DNA from: Flagellimonas meishanensis
GTDB lineage: Bacteria; Bacteroidota; Bacteroidia; Flavobacteriales; Flavobacteriaceae
Direction: 5' to 3'
DNA length: 64,000 nt
Assembly: GCF_019880545.1 (NCBI RefSeq)
Contig: NZ_JAINVW010000003.1
Span: 1,364,001-1,428,000 of the forward strand
Under the pieces are notes generated by a model. That model was given only the letters and a program-made list of their open reading frames with translations, did not search any database and was not told where the DNA came from. Of the stretch, positions 16,621 through 26,046 are shown in pieces. Position 1 is the first letter of the stretch. Each line of letters opens with the position of its first letter. A program made the position numbers and the translations under genes.

Positions 16621-18645
16621 TCAGTCCTTCAAGGGCTGGGGTATTTCCTCTTTGTCCAAATGCTTTGCATAAAAGCCCATCATGGCCTTATATAGCTCCA
16701 AGCGGTTTTCTTCCTTGCCAAAACCGTGTCCCTCATCATACTTGACCATATAGGGCACGTCGAATCCTTTGGCCCTGAGTGCACTGACTATCTGGTCGGA
16801 TTCATCAATGTTTACCCTGGGATCGTTTGCACCCTGGACCACGAACAAGGGTTTTTTGATTTTATCCACATTGTATACCGGGGATACTTCCTCCATGATC
16901 GCTTTCTCCTCTGCAACGTCCTCATCATACCAAATTTCTTTGATGATCTTCAAATAGGGTTTCCAATATGGGGGAATGGTCTTCATAAAAGTGAAAAGAT
17001 TGGACACGCCAACGTAATCCACACCACAAGCGTACAGGTCCGGGGTTTTGGTCAAACCTCTCAACACGGCATAGCCGCCATGACTGCCACCATAAATGGC
17101 TGCCTTCTCTGGATCTACCCAACCTTGGTCCACAACATATTGCAATCCATCTTCCACATCGTCCATGGCCTTTCTTCCAATCTGCTTGAATCCGGATTCC
17201 AGGAATTCCCTTCCATAACCGCCAGAAATCCTAAAGTTGACCTGAAGTGTCGCATATCCCCTACTGGCAAATAATTGTGACTCCGGATTAAATCCCCAGG
17301 AATCACGAATACCCTGGGGACCCCCATGTGGATTTACGACCACGGGCACTTTCTGTCCGGCCAGGGCCGCTTTGGGGAGGGTAATGTACCCATGAAGCGT
17401 GATACCATCCCTACTTGTAAAGGTAATGGGTCTCATGTCGGCCATATCCTCCTCCTTAAGATGGGGCATCGTATTGTAAAGCTCGCTCAACTCATCTTTG
17501 GAAACATCGTATGCATAATATATGCCGTATACACGATCACTGCTCACATATACCATATACAGATTTTCGTCGTCGGTCATATCCAGCACCTGATATTGTT
17601 TTCCTGGCAGTTGTTCCTTCATTTTGGCATCCAATGCTTTGTAGGCATCACTTACGGGAACCACAATGCTTTTTTCTCCTTCGTACGAGAAATAATCAAT
17701 CTCATAGTTTCTTGCCCTGGAAAGGCCCATCCCCTGCACATCGTATTGATCATGGGCAAATACCCGATCTATCATTTTGTCCTCCATTAGGTCGTAAAGG
17801 ACCACCTCAGCCTTGTCGCTTTCCAAATTGGAGACTACGTAAGCATCATGGGCATAAGCAGTGGCATAGTTAAAATCTGCAATAAAAAAATTGTCCTTCC
17901 AATTGAGACTCTTGAGCAATCTGTAGTTGCCATTGCCATCTTCATAATAGATGTCCTGTTCCACCCCGTCCCTTATTTTTGTATAGGCTTTTAGATTCCC
18001 ATCCTTGTCAAAATTGTATCCAAAAATGGGGTTGTTGGGATCATCATTGGCGTAAAGTTGCTCCAATTCCCCTGTTTTATGGTTCACCTTGTAGGGTTCA
18101 AACACCTGTGGATTGTTCTTGTTCATCGAAATGATGATGTGCTGCTCGTCATCCCTCAACAGTTCTGTAAATTGTGCCCGCACCCCATCAAATGGCGTTA
18201 GGTCCTTTAGGTTGCTTCCATCTATATCCACGGCGTAGATGTGATAGTTCTCGTTACCACCCTTGTCCATGGAAAAATACAGTCTGCCGTTGTTGAGCCA
18301 TCCGTAGGCCCGCACCAGCTCCTCTTTTTCCTCAATGGCCATTTTCGCTTCCCCTGTGGCTACATCTTTTACATAGATGTGACGTTTGCCATGTTCATCC
18401 GATTCCCGATATGAAATGTACTTACCGTCTGGGGAAAATCTAAAGGTAATCGCCTTTGGATTGGCAAAATAATCCTCAACGGTATACCGATAATCCCCGC
18501 TGTCCAAAGAGGCCAGGGCACTCAGTTCTTCCTCTGAACTGACCAAGTTCGGGTCTCCAGGCAAATCCTGTGCTTGTATGGTCATCCCCAGTAGAAAAAA
18601 TAGGGAAACCCCATAAATCATTTTAATTTTTGGTGTTGTTTTCAT
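16621..18645 (-). CDS. S9 family serine peptidase (prolyl oligopeptidase/acylaminoacyl peptidase type)
   Basis: 674 residues. A signal peptide (about 1-25, ending TIQAQ) is followed by a seven-bladed beta-propeller region (about 50-400) with TolB-like repeats such as FRFSPDGKYISYRESDEHG. The alpha/beta hydrolase domain (about 420-674) has the nucleophile Ser in GGSHGGYA (about 522), Asp in GANDPRVN (about 606) and His in EGHGFG (about 640). It is probably periplasmic and cleaves short peptides. It is monocistronic, with its own terminator downstream. Confidence 0.92.
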   Translation of the reverse strand: MKTTPKIKMIYGVSLFFLLGMTIQAQDLPGDPNLVSSEEELSALASLDSGDYRYTVEDYFANPKAITFRFSPDGKYISYRESDEHGKRHIYVKDVATGEAKMAIEEKEELVRAYGWLNNGRLYFSMDKGGNENYHIYAVDIDGSNLKDLTPFDGVRAQFTELLRDDEQHIIISMNKNNPQVFEPYKVNHKTGELEQLYANDDPNNPIFGYNFDKDGNLKAYTKIRDGVEQDIYYEDGNGNYRLLKSLNWKDNFFIADFNYATAYAHDAYVVSNLESDKAEVVLYDLMEDKMIDRVFAHDQYDVQGMGLSRARNYEIDYFSYEGEKSIVVPVSDAYKALDAKMKEQLPGKQYQVLDMTDDENLYMVYVSSDRVYGIYYAYDVSKDELSELYNTMPHLKEEDMADMRPITFTSRDGITLHGYITLPKAALAGQKVPVVVNPHGGPQGIRDSWGFNPESQLFASRGYATLQVNFRISGGYGREFLESGFKQIGRKAMDDVEDGLQYVVDQGWVDPEKAAIYGGSHGGYAVLRGLTKTPDLYACGVDYVGVSNLFTFMKTIPPYWKPYLKIIKEIWYDEDVAEEKAIMEEVSPVYNVDKIKKPLFVVQGANDPRVNIDESDQIVSALRAKGFDVPYMVKYDEGHGFGKEENRLELYKAMMGFYAKHLDKEEIPQPLKD

Positions 18646-18801
18646 GCTATTTAGTGCTATTTTGATTGTTTGTGATTCCAGACATCTTATTTAAGACGCC
18701 CTTTTTTGACAGATGTTACATCCTAAAATCAAAAATAAGCTGTGAACTTGAGAGCAGGAGTGCTTTTATGACCAATGGCAAATACCGAAAGCGAACGGGG
18801 G

Positions 18802-19341
18802 TTATTTGGATTTGGGCGGAAACTTGGAAAGGACCTTTTTTACCAAATTCTTCAACAATGCTTCCCGAACACTGGGTGATGCATTGTCCCGATAACCACT
18901 TTCACTGATGGCCTGCCAAAAAAGCGCGTCCCTTTGTGCGTCCACAAAGTCAAATTGTATCATACGTTGAAGCCCTGAATTGGAAATGGGCAATCCAATG
19001 GAAACTCCCCCGCCAACATTCCTGCCGGTTCCACCTATGCCGACACCAACAGCACTGTTAGGGGCAGTTCTATATTCTTCACTGAGAATGTTTATGAAAA
19101 AATCTGGCTCCTCGGTCAAATGATAGCCTTTTGACTGCAAAGTCGAGTCCAATGCCCGAATCAGTCTTTTCTCGTCCAATCCACTCAATCCCGTTTGTAT
19201 ATCGGAAAAGTAATTGTATGTGGTATAGGCCGAAAAATCGGTTTGTGCATCATAATCATAATTGACCCGGATAGCGTTGCAGGAAAGCAGAAGGCTACCC
19301 ATAACCAAGGCCAAGATATATTTGGAACTGCATTTTGGCAT
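18802..19341 (-). CDS. DUF4136 domain lipoprotein
   Basis: 179 residues from the chosen ATG (MPKCSSKYIL). This start gives a signal peptide with a lipobox at SLLLSC; a longer frame reaches 19383 but would bury the signal sequence. The mature part (VNYDYDAQTDFSAYTTYNYF, later SLDSTLQSKGYHL and FFINILSEEY) is the DUF4136 pattern common in Bacteroidota outer-membrane lipoproteins. A Gly-rich stretch (GVGIGGTGRNVGGGVSIGLP) follows. Function unknown. It starts 46 bp after obgE ends on the same strand, so it may be read from the obgE transcript. Confidence 0.8.
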   Translation of the reverse strand: MPKCSSKYILALVMGSLLLSCNAIRVNYDYDAQTDFSAYTTYNYFSDIQTGLSGLDEKRLIRALDSTLQSKGYHLTEEPDFFINILSEEYRTAPNSAVGVGIGGTGRNVGGGVSIGLPISNSGLQRMIQFDFVDAQRDALFWQAISESGYRDNASPSVREALLKNLVKKVLSKFPPKSK

Positions 19342-19387
19342 ACTTAAAGATACGGAATATCCCCTTTGGGAAACAGCACCCAAAGGC

Positions 19388-20389
19388 TTATTCGTTCAAA
19401 AGCTTCCAGAGGGTATCCTTCAGCTCTTGAATGCCCATCTGACTGACGGAAGAAATAAAAATATAGGGGATGTCCTTGAAATCGGCCTTCATTTCCTCTT
19501 TCATCTCCTGAATCAGTTCCTCATCGAGCAGATCACATTTAGAAATGGCCAACAAGCGGTTCTTGTCCAAAAGTTCGGGATTATAGCGTCGAAGTTCATC
19601 CAAAAGAATTTCATATTCCCTGCTAATGTCCTTGCTATCGGCAGGAATCAAAAAAAGTAGGGTGGCATTGCGTTCAATATGTCGCAAAAAATAATGCCCA
19701 AGCCCTTTACCCTCGGCAGCTCCCTCAATGATTCCAGGAATATCGGCCATCACAAAACTTTGGAAATCACGGTATTGGACAATTCCCAAATTGGGTTTTA
19801 GGGTAGTAAACTCGTAGTCGGCAATCTTGGGTTTGGCGGAGGTCATAACGGAAAGCAGTGTGGATTTTCCCGCGTTGGGGAATCCCACCAGGCCAACATC
19901 GGCCAAAACCTTTAATTCCAATGTGATTTGGGCATCCTGTCCTGAAATTCCCGGTTGGGCATACCTCGGGGTTTGGTTGGTGGCACTTTTAAAGTGCCAA
20001 TTGCCCCGACCCCCCATGCCGCCTTCCAGGATTATTCTTTCCTCTTGATCCTCGGTAATCTCAAACAAGATGTTGTTGGATGCACTATCACGGATCACTG
20101 TTCCCAGGGGCACTTCTAGAAAAACATCCTCTCCATCGGCTCCCGTGCTCCGCTGTTTGCCTCCATGTTCACCGTGTCCGGCCTTAAAATGTCTCTTGAA
20201 TTTGTAATGTATAAGTGTCCAAAGGTTCTTGTTCCCCTTTATGATGACATGGCCTCCACGGCCGCCATCACCGCCATCGGGACCTCCCTTGGCAACATAT
20301 TTTTCGCGGCGCAAATGCGCCGAGCCTTTGCCCCCGTTACCAGAAGAAATATGCACTTTTACATAATCAACAAAATTGCCTTCTGTCAT
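19388..20389 (-). CDS. obgE: GTPase Obg/CgtA
   Basis: 333 residues. The Gly-rich Obg fold (about 1-158, with [10 protein letters not shown] and [13 protein letters not shown]) precedes a G domain with G1 GFPNAGKS, switch [18 protein letters not shown] and G4 SKCD. There is no C-terminal OCT domain, as is usual in Bacteroidota. Obg binds late 50S assembly intermediates and links ribosome maturation with growth. Located 60 bp downstream of the hpt-adk fusion on the same strand, an arrangement I associate with flavobacteria; co-transcription is likely. Confidence 0.93.
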   Translation of the reverse strand: MTEGNFVDYVKVHISSGNGGKGSAHLRREKYVAKGGPDGGDGGRGGHVIIKGNKNLWTLIHYKFKRHFKAGHGEHGGKQRSTGADGEDVFLEVPLGTVIRDSASNNILFEITEDQEERIILEGGMGGRGNWHFKSATNQTPRYAQPGISGQDAQITLELKVLADVGLVGFPNAGKSTLLSVMTSAKPKIADYEFTTLKPNLGIVQYRDFQSFVMADIPGIIEGAAEGKGLGHYFLRHIERNATLLFLIPADSKDISREYEILLDELRRYNPELLDKNRLLAISKCDLLDEELIQEMKEEMKADFKDIPYIFISSVSQMGIQELKDTLWKLLNE

Positions 20390-20449
20390 AACAAGTGGTT
20401 TTCAATTGAAAGAATAGGGTAACAGGAGTAGATTTAGATTGGATTTCTA

Positions 20450-21556
20450 TTACAAAGCTTCAATTACCTTGCTTAACCGTTCTGTGATCTCCTTGATCTC
20501 TCCGATACCATTCACAGAATGGAACTTACCCTGTTTTTCATAATAGGCTTTTAAGGGTGCCGTTTTTTGATTGTATTCATCAAAGCGGTTGCGGATCTTG
20601 CCTTCATCTTGATCGTCGGAACGACCACTGCTCTTGCCACGTTCCAACAATCTGGCAACCAATATATCATCATCGGCTTCCAATGCAATTGTGGCATTCA
20701 CTTTCATGTCCTTGGAGTCCAAAAAATTATCCAATGCTTCCGCTTGGGCTGCGGTCCTTGGAAATCCATCAAAAATGAAGCCCGCCGCATCGGGATTCTT
20801 CTCCACTTCGGCCTTGAGCATGTCTACGGTTACCTCATCGGGCACCAGATCCCCTTTATCAATATATGATTTGGCCAATTTTCCCAAATTAGTCCCATTT
20901 TTTATGTTGTAACGGAAGACATCCCCTGTTGAAATGTGCTTCAGATTGTATTTTTCCTTTAAAACTCCGGCTTGTGTTCCCTTGCCGGCTCCTGGCTTTC
21001 CAAAAAGCACTAGGTTGATCATATCTGCTTGATTTATTTGATATACTTCTCTCAGGTTTCTTCCCAATTCATTGTAATCCAAGCCATACCCCACTATAAA
21101 ATTGTCCGGGATTTCCATGCCAACATAATCGATGGCATATTCCCCATTATAGACCTCGGACTTGTAAAACAGGGTGGCAATCTTAAACTCCTTTACGTTG
21201 GTCTGGGAGAAAAGGTGCACGAGTTGCTTCAGCGTCCTTCCCGTGTCTACTACATCCTCTAGGATTATCACGCTTTTGCCATCAATTTCTTGGGGAATAT
21301 CCAATAAGGTTTCCACGATTCCGGTAGAGGTCAGGCCCTGATATGAGCTCAATCGAACAAACGAAACTTGACATGGATGGGGATATGCCTTCAAAAAATC
21401 GGACACGAACATAAAGGCTCCATTGAGGACGCCCACAAAAATGGGAACCTCATCCTTGTAGTCCCTGGCAATTTCATTGGCCACCTTTTCAACGGCCGCC
21501 AAAATTTGCTCCTCCCTTAAAAAAGGTTTAAAATATTTATCATTGAGTTTGATCAA
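20450..21556 (-). CDS. adk: Hypoxanthine phosphoribosyltransferase-adenylate kinase fusion
   Basis: 368 residues in one frame. Residues 1-175 are a type I phosphoribosyltransferase with the PRPP loop VIILEDVVDTG (96-106) and a base-binding end near YGLDYNELGRNL. Residues 179-368 are adenylate kinase: P-loop GKPGAGKGT (186-194), DGFPRT (263-268) and a short zinc-free LID (GRSDDQ region, about 311-330). The fusion makes IMP/GMP by salvage and also interconverts AMP, ADP and ATP. The start is a TTG at 21556: the codon just before it is TAA and no ATG occurs in frame until residue 49, inside the fold. A -7 box lies 25 bp upstream. Confidence 0.92.
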   Translation of the reverse strand: MIKLNDKYFKPFLREEQILAAVEKVANEIARDYKDEVPIFVGVLNGAFMFVSDFLKAYPHPCQVSFVRLSSYQGLTSTGIVETLLDIPQEIDGKSVIILEDVVDTGRTLKQLVHLFSQTNVKEFKIATLFYKSEVYNGEYAIDYVGMEIPDNFIVGYGLDYNELGRNLREVYQINQADMINLVLFGKPGAGKGTQAGVLKEKYNLKHISTGDVFRYNIKNGTNLGKLAKSYIDKGDLVPDEVTVDMLKAEVEKNPDAAGFIFDGFPRTAAQAEALDNFLDSKDMKVNATIALEADDDILVARLLERGKSSGRSDDQDEGKIRNRFDEYNQKTAPLKAYYEKQGKFHSVNGIGEIKEITERLSKVIEAL

Positions 21557-21580
21557 TTAGTCTTCCATTTATCAGGTGCG

Positions 21581-21588
21581 CAAAGATA
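21581..21588 (-). promoter_or_regulatory. -7 box of the hpt-adk promoter
   Basis: On the minus strand the sequence reads TATCTTTG, a perfect match to the Bacteroidota TAnnTTTG -7 element, followed by CGCACC. Transcription would start around 21574, about 17 nt before the TTG start codon. No clear TTG is seen at the expected -33 position. Confidence 0.6.
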
Positions 21589-21614
21589 ACATTTTTTAGG
21601 GGTGGTTTTCCCTG

Positions 21615-21650
21615 TTGGTTTCCCCGCTTCATGGAATTCATGTATTTTTG
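21615..21650 (+). promoter_or_regulatory. Promoter of purK-purE
   Basis: TATTTTTG at 21643-21650 matches TAnnTTTG; a TTG at 21615-21617 is a possible -33 element, with a rather long 25-bp spacer. The predicted transcript starts near 21657, which supports the ATG at 21674 and excludes the upstream in-frame codon at 21602. Confidence 0.55.
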
Positions 21651-21673
21651 CTTTCATTCCAATCTGCAGGCCA

Positions 21674-22828
21674 ATGCATTTTTTTTCTTCCGATTTTAAA
21701 CTGGGTATTCTTGGGGGCGGACAACTGGGTAAGATGTTGCTCTATGAAACCCGTAAATGGGATATACAGACCAAGGTGATGGATGCTTCCCCCGAGGCCC
21801 CATGCAAAATTTCATGTAACAAGTTTGTTCAGGGCGACCTTATGGATTTTGACGCGGTCTATAATTTTGGAAAAGATGTGGATGTACTCACCATAGAAAT
21901 AGAAAATGTGAACATCGATGCCCTGGAAAAACTGGAGGATGAGGGCATAAAGGTATACCCGCCCTCCAGGGCCCTAAGGACAATTCAGAACAAGGCAAAA
22001 CAAAAATTGTTCTATACCGACCACGATATTCCCACGGTACCGTTCACGCGTTTCGCCTATACTTCTGAAATTGAGGATAGCATTCAAAACGGTGGGGTTC
22101 AACTTCCCTTTGTATGGAAAAGTGCCCAGTTTGGGTACGATGGGCAGGGCGTTAAGATCGTCAGGCACTTGGATGACCTGAAAAATCTTCCCAATGTGGA
22201 ATGCATTGCGGAGCGTTTGGTAGATTTCAAGAATGAACTTGCAGTTATCGTGGCCAGAAATACTTCAGGGGAGGTAAGGACCTACCCGGTCGTGGAAATG
22301 GAATTCCATCCAGAGGCCAATCAGGTGGAATATGTGATATGTCCCGCCCGCATCGACGAAGCCGTGGCAGAAAAAGCGCAGAAAGTGGCATTAAAGGTAT
22401 CGGAACATTTGAATCATGTTGGGCTATTGGCGGTGGAACTTTTCCAAACGCAGGAAGATGCCATTTTGGTGAACGAGGTAGCGCCAAGGCCTCATAATAG
22501 TGGGCATTATAGCATAGAGGCCAGTTATACCAATCAATTTGAACAACATATCCGTGCCATTTTGGACCTGCCATTGGGCAAAACGGACAGCAAGCTGGCC
22601 GGCATCATGGTGAACTTGGTGGGCTCGGAAGGGCATACCGGCGACGTGGTCTATGAAAACATGGAGGCCATTTTACAAATGGATGGGGTTACCCCACATA
22701 TTTATGGCAAGAAACAGACCCGTCCGTTTCGCAAAATGGGCCATGTGACCATTGTGGATGAAAATATGGCCCGGGCCCGGGAAGTGGCACAAAAAGTAAA
22801 GGAAACCATTAACGTAGTAAGCAGATAA
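21674..22828 (+). CDS. purK: 5-(carboxyamino)imidazole ribonucleotide synthase PurK
   Basis: 384 residues from the ATG at 21674 (MHFFSSDFKLGILGGGQLGKM). The N-terminal GILGGGQLGKML, the ATP-grasp core (FVWKSAQFGYDGQGVKIV) and NEVAPRPHNSGHYSIEA are all PurK hallmarks. PurK uses ATP and bicarbonate to make N5-CAIR from AIR in de novo purine synthesis. It is 3 bp upstream of purE, which uses its product. The operon is divergent from the hpt-adk salvage gene, so synthesis and salvage share one control region. Confidence 0.95.
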   Translation: MHFFSSDFKLGILGGGQLGKMLLYETRKWDIQTKVMDASPEAPCKISCNKFVQGDLMDFDAVYNFGKDVDVLTIEIENVNIDALEKLEDEGIKVYPPSRALRTIQNKAKQKLFYTDHDIPTVPFTRFAYTSEIEDSIQNGGVQLPFVWKSAQFGYDGQGVKIVRHLDDLKNLPNVECIAERLVDFKNELAVIVARNTSGEVRTYPVVEMEFHPEANQVEYVICPARIDEAVAEKAQKVALKVSEHLNHVGLLAVELFQTQEDAILVNEVAPRPHNSGHYSIEASYTNQFEQHIRAILDLPLGKTDSKLAGIMVNLVGSEGHTGDVVYENMEAILQMDGVTPHIYGKKQTRPFRKMGHVTIVDENMARAREVAQKVKETINVVSR

Positions 22829-22831
22829 AGT

Positions 22832-23323
22832 ATGAGCAAAGTAGCCGTAATCATGGGAAGCACGAGCGACCTTCCCGTAATGCAGGAAGCCATAGATATT
22901 TTAAAGGGATTCGACATTGAAGTGGAGGTGGATATCGTTTCAGCCCACCGCACCCCTGAAAAACTGTTCGATTTTGGTAAAAATGCCCATAAAAAAGGAT
23001 TTTCCGTCATTATTGCGGGTGCCGGTGGTGCCGCCCATCTACCAGGTATGGTAGCTTCCTTGTCACCACTTCCAGTAATCGGTGTACCTGTAAAAAGCAG
23101 TAATTCCATCGATGGGTGGGATTCCGTCCTTTCCATTCTACAAATGCCGGGAGGTGTGCCGGTGGCCACCGTAGCTCTGAACGGTGCCAAAAATGCAGGC
23201 ATATTGGCCGCGCAGATCATTGGAAGTTCAGACAGATGTGTCCTGGATAAGATTGAAGCCTACAAAGAGGGACTGAAGGAAAAGGTCATCAAAGGGGCGG
23301 AATCCATCAAAAAAGGAAAGTGA
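22832..23323 (+). CDS. purE: 5-(carboxyamino)imidazole ribonucleotide mutase PurE
   Basis: 163 residues, class I PurE length. GSTSDLPVM at the N-terminus binds phosphate; SAHRTPEK carries the catalytic His; GAGGAAHLPGM is the conserved active-site loop. It converts N5-CAIR to CAIR. Its ATG is 3 bp after the purK stop; the M3 peptidase gene follows 49 bp later, possibly in the same transcript. Confidence 0.95.
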   Translation: MSKVAVIMGSTSDLPVMQEAIDILKGFDIEVEVDIVSAHRTPEKLFDFGKNAHKKGFSVIIAGAGGAAHLPGMVASLSPLPVIGVPVKSSNSIDGWDSVLSILQMPGGVPVATVALNGAKNAGILAAQIIGSSDRCVLDKIEAYKEGLKEKVIKGAESIKKGK

Positions 23324-23372
23324 ACAACTAAAAAAATTCCATTACCAAAATATAATATCCCATATCCAGCAA

Positions 23373-25403
23373 ATGAACAATCCATTGCTCCAACCTTTTA
23401 ATGAAGCCCCATTTTCAAAAATCACGAACGAACACTTCAAACCCGCTTTTTTGGAAGCCATTGAAAACGCAAAAAAGGAAATAGATGACATCGTGCAAAA
23501 TCCAGAACCGCCGTCCTTTCAGAACACCTTGGAGGCCCTAGAATTTTCTGGGCAGCAACTAGATCGGATTTCCAGCATTTTCTTCAACCTGAATTCTGCG
23601 GAGACCAATGATGAAATTCAAAAAATAGCCCAAGAGGTCTCCCCAATGCTATCCGAGTTCAATAACGATGCTATTTTGAATGCGGGGCTTTTTGAACGGA
23701 TCAAATCGGTTTACAACCAAAAAGCCAGCTTGGACCTTACCCCCGAACAGGATACTTTACTCGAAAAACGGTACAAAAAATTCAGTCGCAATGGGGCCAA
23801 TCTTAAGGAAGAGCAAAAAATAAGACTGCGGGAAATCGATGCCGAGCTATCCAAATTGAAGTTGAAGTTTGGTGAAAATGTATTGGCCGAAACCAATAAA
23901 TATGAACTATTGCTTGCCTCCGAAGAAGATGTAAAAGGGCTTCCCGAAGGAATCATGGAGGCCGCTGCCCAATTGGCCAAGTCAAAGGACAAAGAAGGCT
24001 GGCTTATCACCCTGGACTACCCCAGCTACATTCCCTTTATGAAATATGCAGAAAATAGGGCATTGCGAAAAGAATTATCCTTGGCCTTTGGCAGCAAAGG
24101 GTTCCATGGCGATGCGCTGGATAACCAAGACAACGTCCTGAAAATAGCAGGTCTCAGACATGAAAGGGCCAATCTATTGGGATATCGGACCCATGCACAT
24201 TTTGTTTTGGAGGAACGCATGGCCGAAACCCCCGAAAAGGTAATGGATTTCCTCAACGAACTTTTGGAGAAAGCCATGCCCGCAGCCAAAAAGGAATTCA
24301 AGGAATTGGAAACGTTCGCAAAAGATCTGGATGGGATTGACCGTTTGGAAAAATGGGATAGTGCCTATTACTCCGAAAAGTTGAAGCAAAAAAAGTTCAA
24401 TCTGGATGATGAAAAGCTGAAACCATATTTTAAACTGGAAAACGTAATCAACGGAGTATTTCAGGTTGCAGAAAAGTTGTTTGGGCTCCGTTTCCAAGAA
24501 GTCTTTGACGTGGACAAATACCATGATGAGGTAAAAACATACAGGGTGTTTGACGAATCCGAAAACTTCATTTCCCTGTTTTATGCCGATTTTCATCCCA
24601 GACCAGGAAAACGGGGTGGCGCCTGGATGACTTCCTATAGGTCACAATACATTCAAAATGGTGAAAACAACCGACCCCATATCTCCAATGTGTGCAATTT
24701 CACAAGATCAACAGCCTCCAAACCGTCTTTGCTCACTTTCAACGAAGTGACCACGCTCTTCCATGAGTTTGGGCATGCTTTGCATGGTATGCTGGCCAAC
24801 ACCACCTATCCGGGCCTTTCCGGAACCTCTGTTTACTGGGATTTTGTGGAACTCCCCAGCCAGATCATGGAAAACTGGTGTTACGAGAAAGAGGCCTTAG
24901 CTCTTTTTGCGCACCATTATGAGACCGGCGAAGTGATTCCGATGGAATTGGTGGAAAAAATTAAGGAATCTGCCACCTTTCAGGAGGGGATGGCCACGGT
25001 AAGGCAATTGAGCTTTGGGTTTTTGGATATGGCTTGGCATGGCACCGACCCATCCCAGGCGGACGATGTGAAGACCCATGAGATTGAGGCGTTTAAGAAT
25101 ACCTCATTGTTTCCAGAAACGCCAGAAACCTGCATGAGCACATCGTTCTCCCATATTTTTCAAGGTGGGTATTCCTCTGGCTACTACAGCTACAAATGGG
25201 CTGAGGTATTGGATGCAGATGCTTTTGCGTTTTTTAAGGAACACGGCATTTTCAACAAGGAAATAGCAAATAAGTTCAAGGAACATATACTTTCAAAAGG
25301 AGGTACCGAGAACCCGATGGAACTGTACAAACGTTTCAGGGGTGCCGAACCCCAAATTGAGCCCTTGTTGGAGCGTGCAGGTCTCATCAAAAAGGCAAGT
25401 TGA
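23373..25403 (+). CDS. M3 family metallopeptidase (peptidyl-dipeptidase Dcp type)
   Basis: 676 residues with no signal peptide, so cytoplasmic. The HEFGH zinc motif lies at about 464-468 in LFHEFGHALHG, with the third ligand Glu about 25-30 residues downstream (VYWDFVELPSQIMENW). The C-terminal YSSGYYSYKWAEVLDADAF block is the substrate-binding Tyr/His loop of Dcp/OpdA enzymes. It removes dipeptides or cleaves short peptides made by proteases. The product of M3 Dcp versus oligopeptidase A cannot be told from motifs alone; the pattern NPLLQPFNEAPFSKI fits Dcp. Confidence 0.92.
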   Translation: MNNPLLQPFNEAPFSKITNEHFKPAFLEAIENAKKEIDDIVQNPEPPSFQNTLEALEFSGQQLDRISSIFFNLNSAETNDEIQKIAQEVSPMLSEFNNDAILNAGLFERIKSVYNQKASLDLTPEQDTLLEKRYKKFSRNGANLKEEQKIRLREIDAELSKLKLKFGENVLAETNKYELLLASEEDVKGLPEGIMEAAAQLAKSKDKEGWLITLDYPSYIPFMKYAENRALRKELSLAFGSKGFHGDALDNQDNVLKIAGLRHERANLLGYRTHAHFVLEERMAETPEKVMDFLNELLEKAMPAAKKEFKELETFAKDLDGIDRLEKWDSAYYSEKLKQKKFNLDDEKLKPYFKLENVINGVFQVAEKLFGLRFQEVFDVDKYHDEVKTYRVFDESENFISLFYADFHPRPGKRGGAWMTSYRSQYIQNGENNRPHISNVCNFTRSTASKPSLLTFNEVTTLFHEFGHALHGMLANTTYPGLSGTSVYWDFVELPSQIMENWCYEKEALALFAHHYETGEVIPMELVEKIKESATFQEGMATVRQLSFGFLDMAWHGTDPSQADDVKTHEIEAFKNTSLFPETPETCMSTSFSHIFQGGYSSGYYSYKWAEVLDADAFAFFKEHGIFNKEIANKFKEHILSKGGTENPMELYKRFRGAEPQIEPLLERAGLIKKAS

Positions 25404-25467
25404 TGGTATTCTCGATACAAAAAGAACATATAGCGTTAAAGCCATGTAGTGATTGTGCAAAATCCAC

Positions 25468-25475
25468 TATTTTTG
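25468..25475 (+). promoter_or_regulatory. -7 box before the sigma factor gene
   Basis: TATTTTTG is a perfect TAnnTTTG match; transcription would begin a few bases before the ATG at 25490. No TTG at the right distance for a -33 element was found, so the box stands alone. Confidence 0.4.
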
Positions 25476-25489
25476 AGCTTCGATAAACC

Positions 25490-26044
25490 ATGGCAGCACA
25501 TAAACTTCATCCTGAAAACTGGGTAGACCACTATGCGGATTACTTGTTCAATTACGCAGTGGCCCGGGTCAGTGATGCGGAGATTGCCAAGGACCTGGTC
25601 CAGGAAACCTTTATCGCCGGACTGAACTCCGCAAAAAATTATAAGGGGGATGCGGCCGAACGTACATGGCTCATTGCCATCTTAAAACGGAAGGTGATCG
25701 ATCATTACCGAAAAATCAATTCCAAGAAAGGAAAGGCTGAAGTGCGAATCAACTATAGCGATAATACCGATTCGGAAGGAGATTGGCTGGAAGAACAGGT
25801 GGCGGACCCTTTTAGCCAAGATGGCGACAATATCCTTGAAAATGAGGAACTTGGCCTGGCCATCCAGGAATGTATATCAAAATTGCCAAAAAAGCAGTCG
25901 CAAGTATTTATGATGAAAACGGTGCAGGGAATGGCCACCGAAGATATTTGTAATGAACTGGGCATAAATCCGTCCAATCTGTGGGTAATGATCCACAGGG
26001 CAAGAACGGCACTCATGGGTTGTTTAAATGAAAATTGGTTTTAG
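25490..26044 (+). CDS. RNA polymerase sigma-70 family (ECF-like) sigma factor
   Basis: 184 residues. Region 2 spans about 12-75 (DYLFNYAVARVSDAEIAKDLVQETFIAGL, with RTWLIAILKRKVIDHYRK), and region 4 about 125-180 (ISKLPKKQSQVFMMKTVQGMATEDICNELGINPSNLWVMIHRARTAL), joined by an acidic linker. No region 3, so an ECF-type factor. The next gene, 2 bp downstream, encodes a small Cys/His-containing protein that is probably its zinc-binding anti-sigma-like partner. The regulon cannot be read from this window. Confidence 0.9.
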   Translation: MAAHKLHPENWVDHYADYLFNYAVARVSDAEIAKDLVQETFIAGLNSAKNYKGDAAERTWLIAILKRKVIDHYRKINSKKGKAEVRINYSDNTDSEGDWLEEQVADPFSQDGDNILENEELGLAIQECISKLPKKQSQVFMMKTVQGMATEDICNELGINPSNLWVMIHRARTALMGCLNENWF

Positions 26045-26046
26045 TT

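Noticed and set aside
18646-18801. Possible small gene between the S9 peptidase start and the DUF4136 gene
   Set aside because: The only open frame (18666-18908) runs into the DUF4136 gene on the other strand and has no family match.
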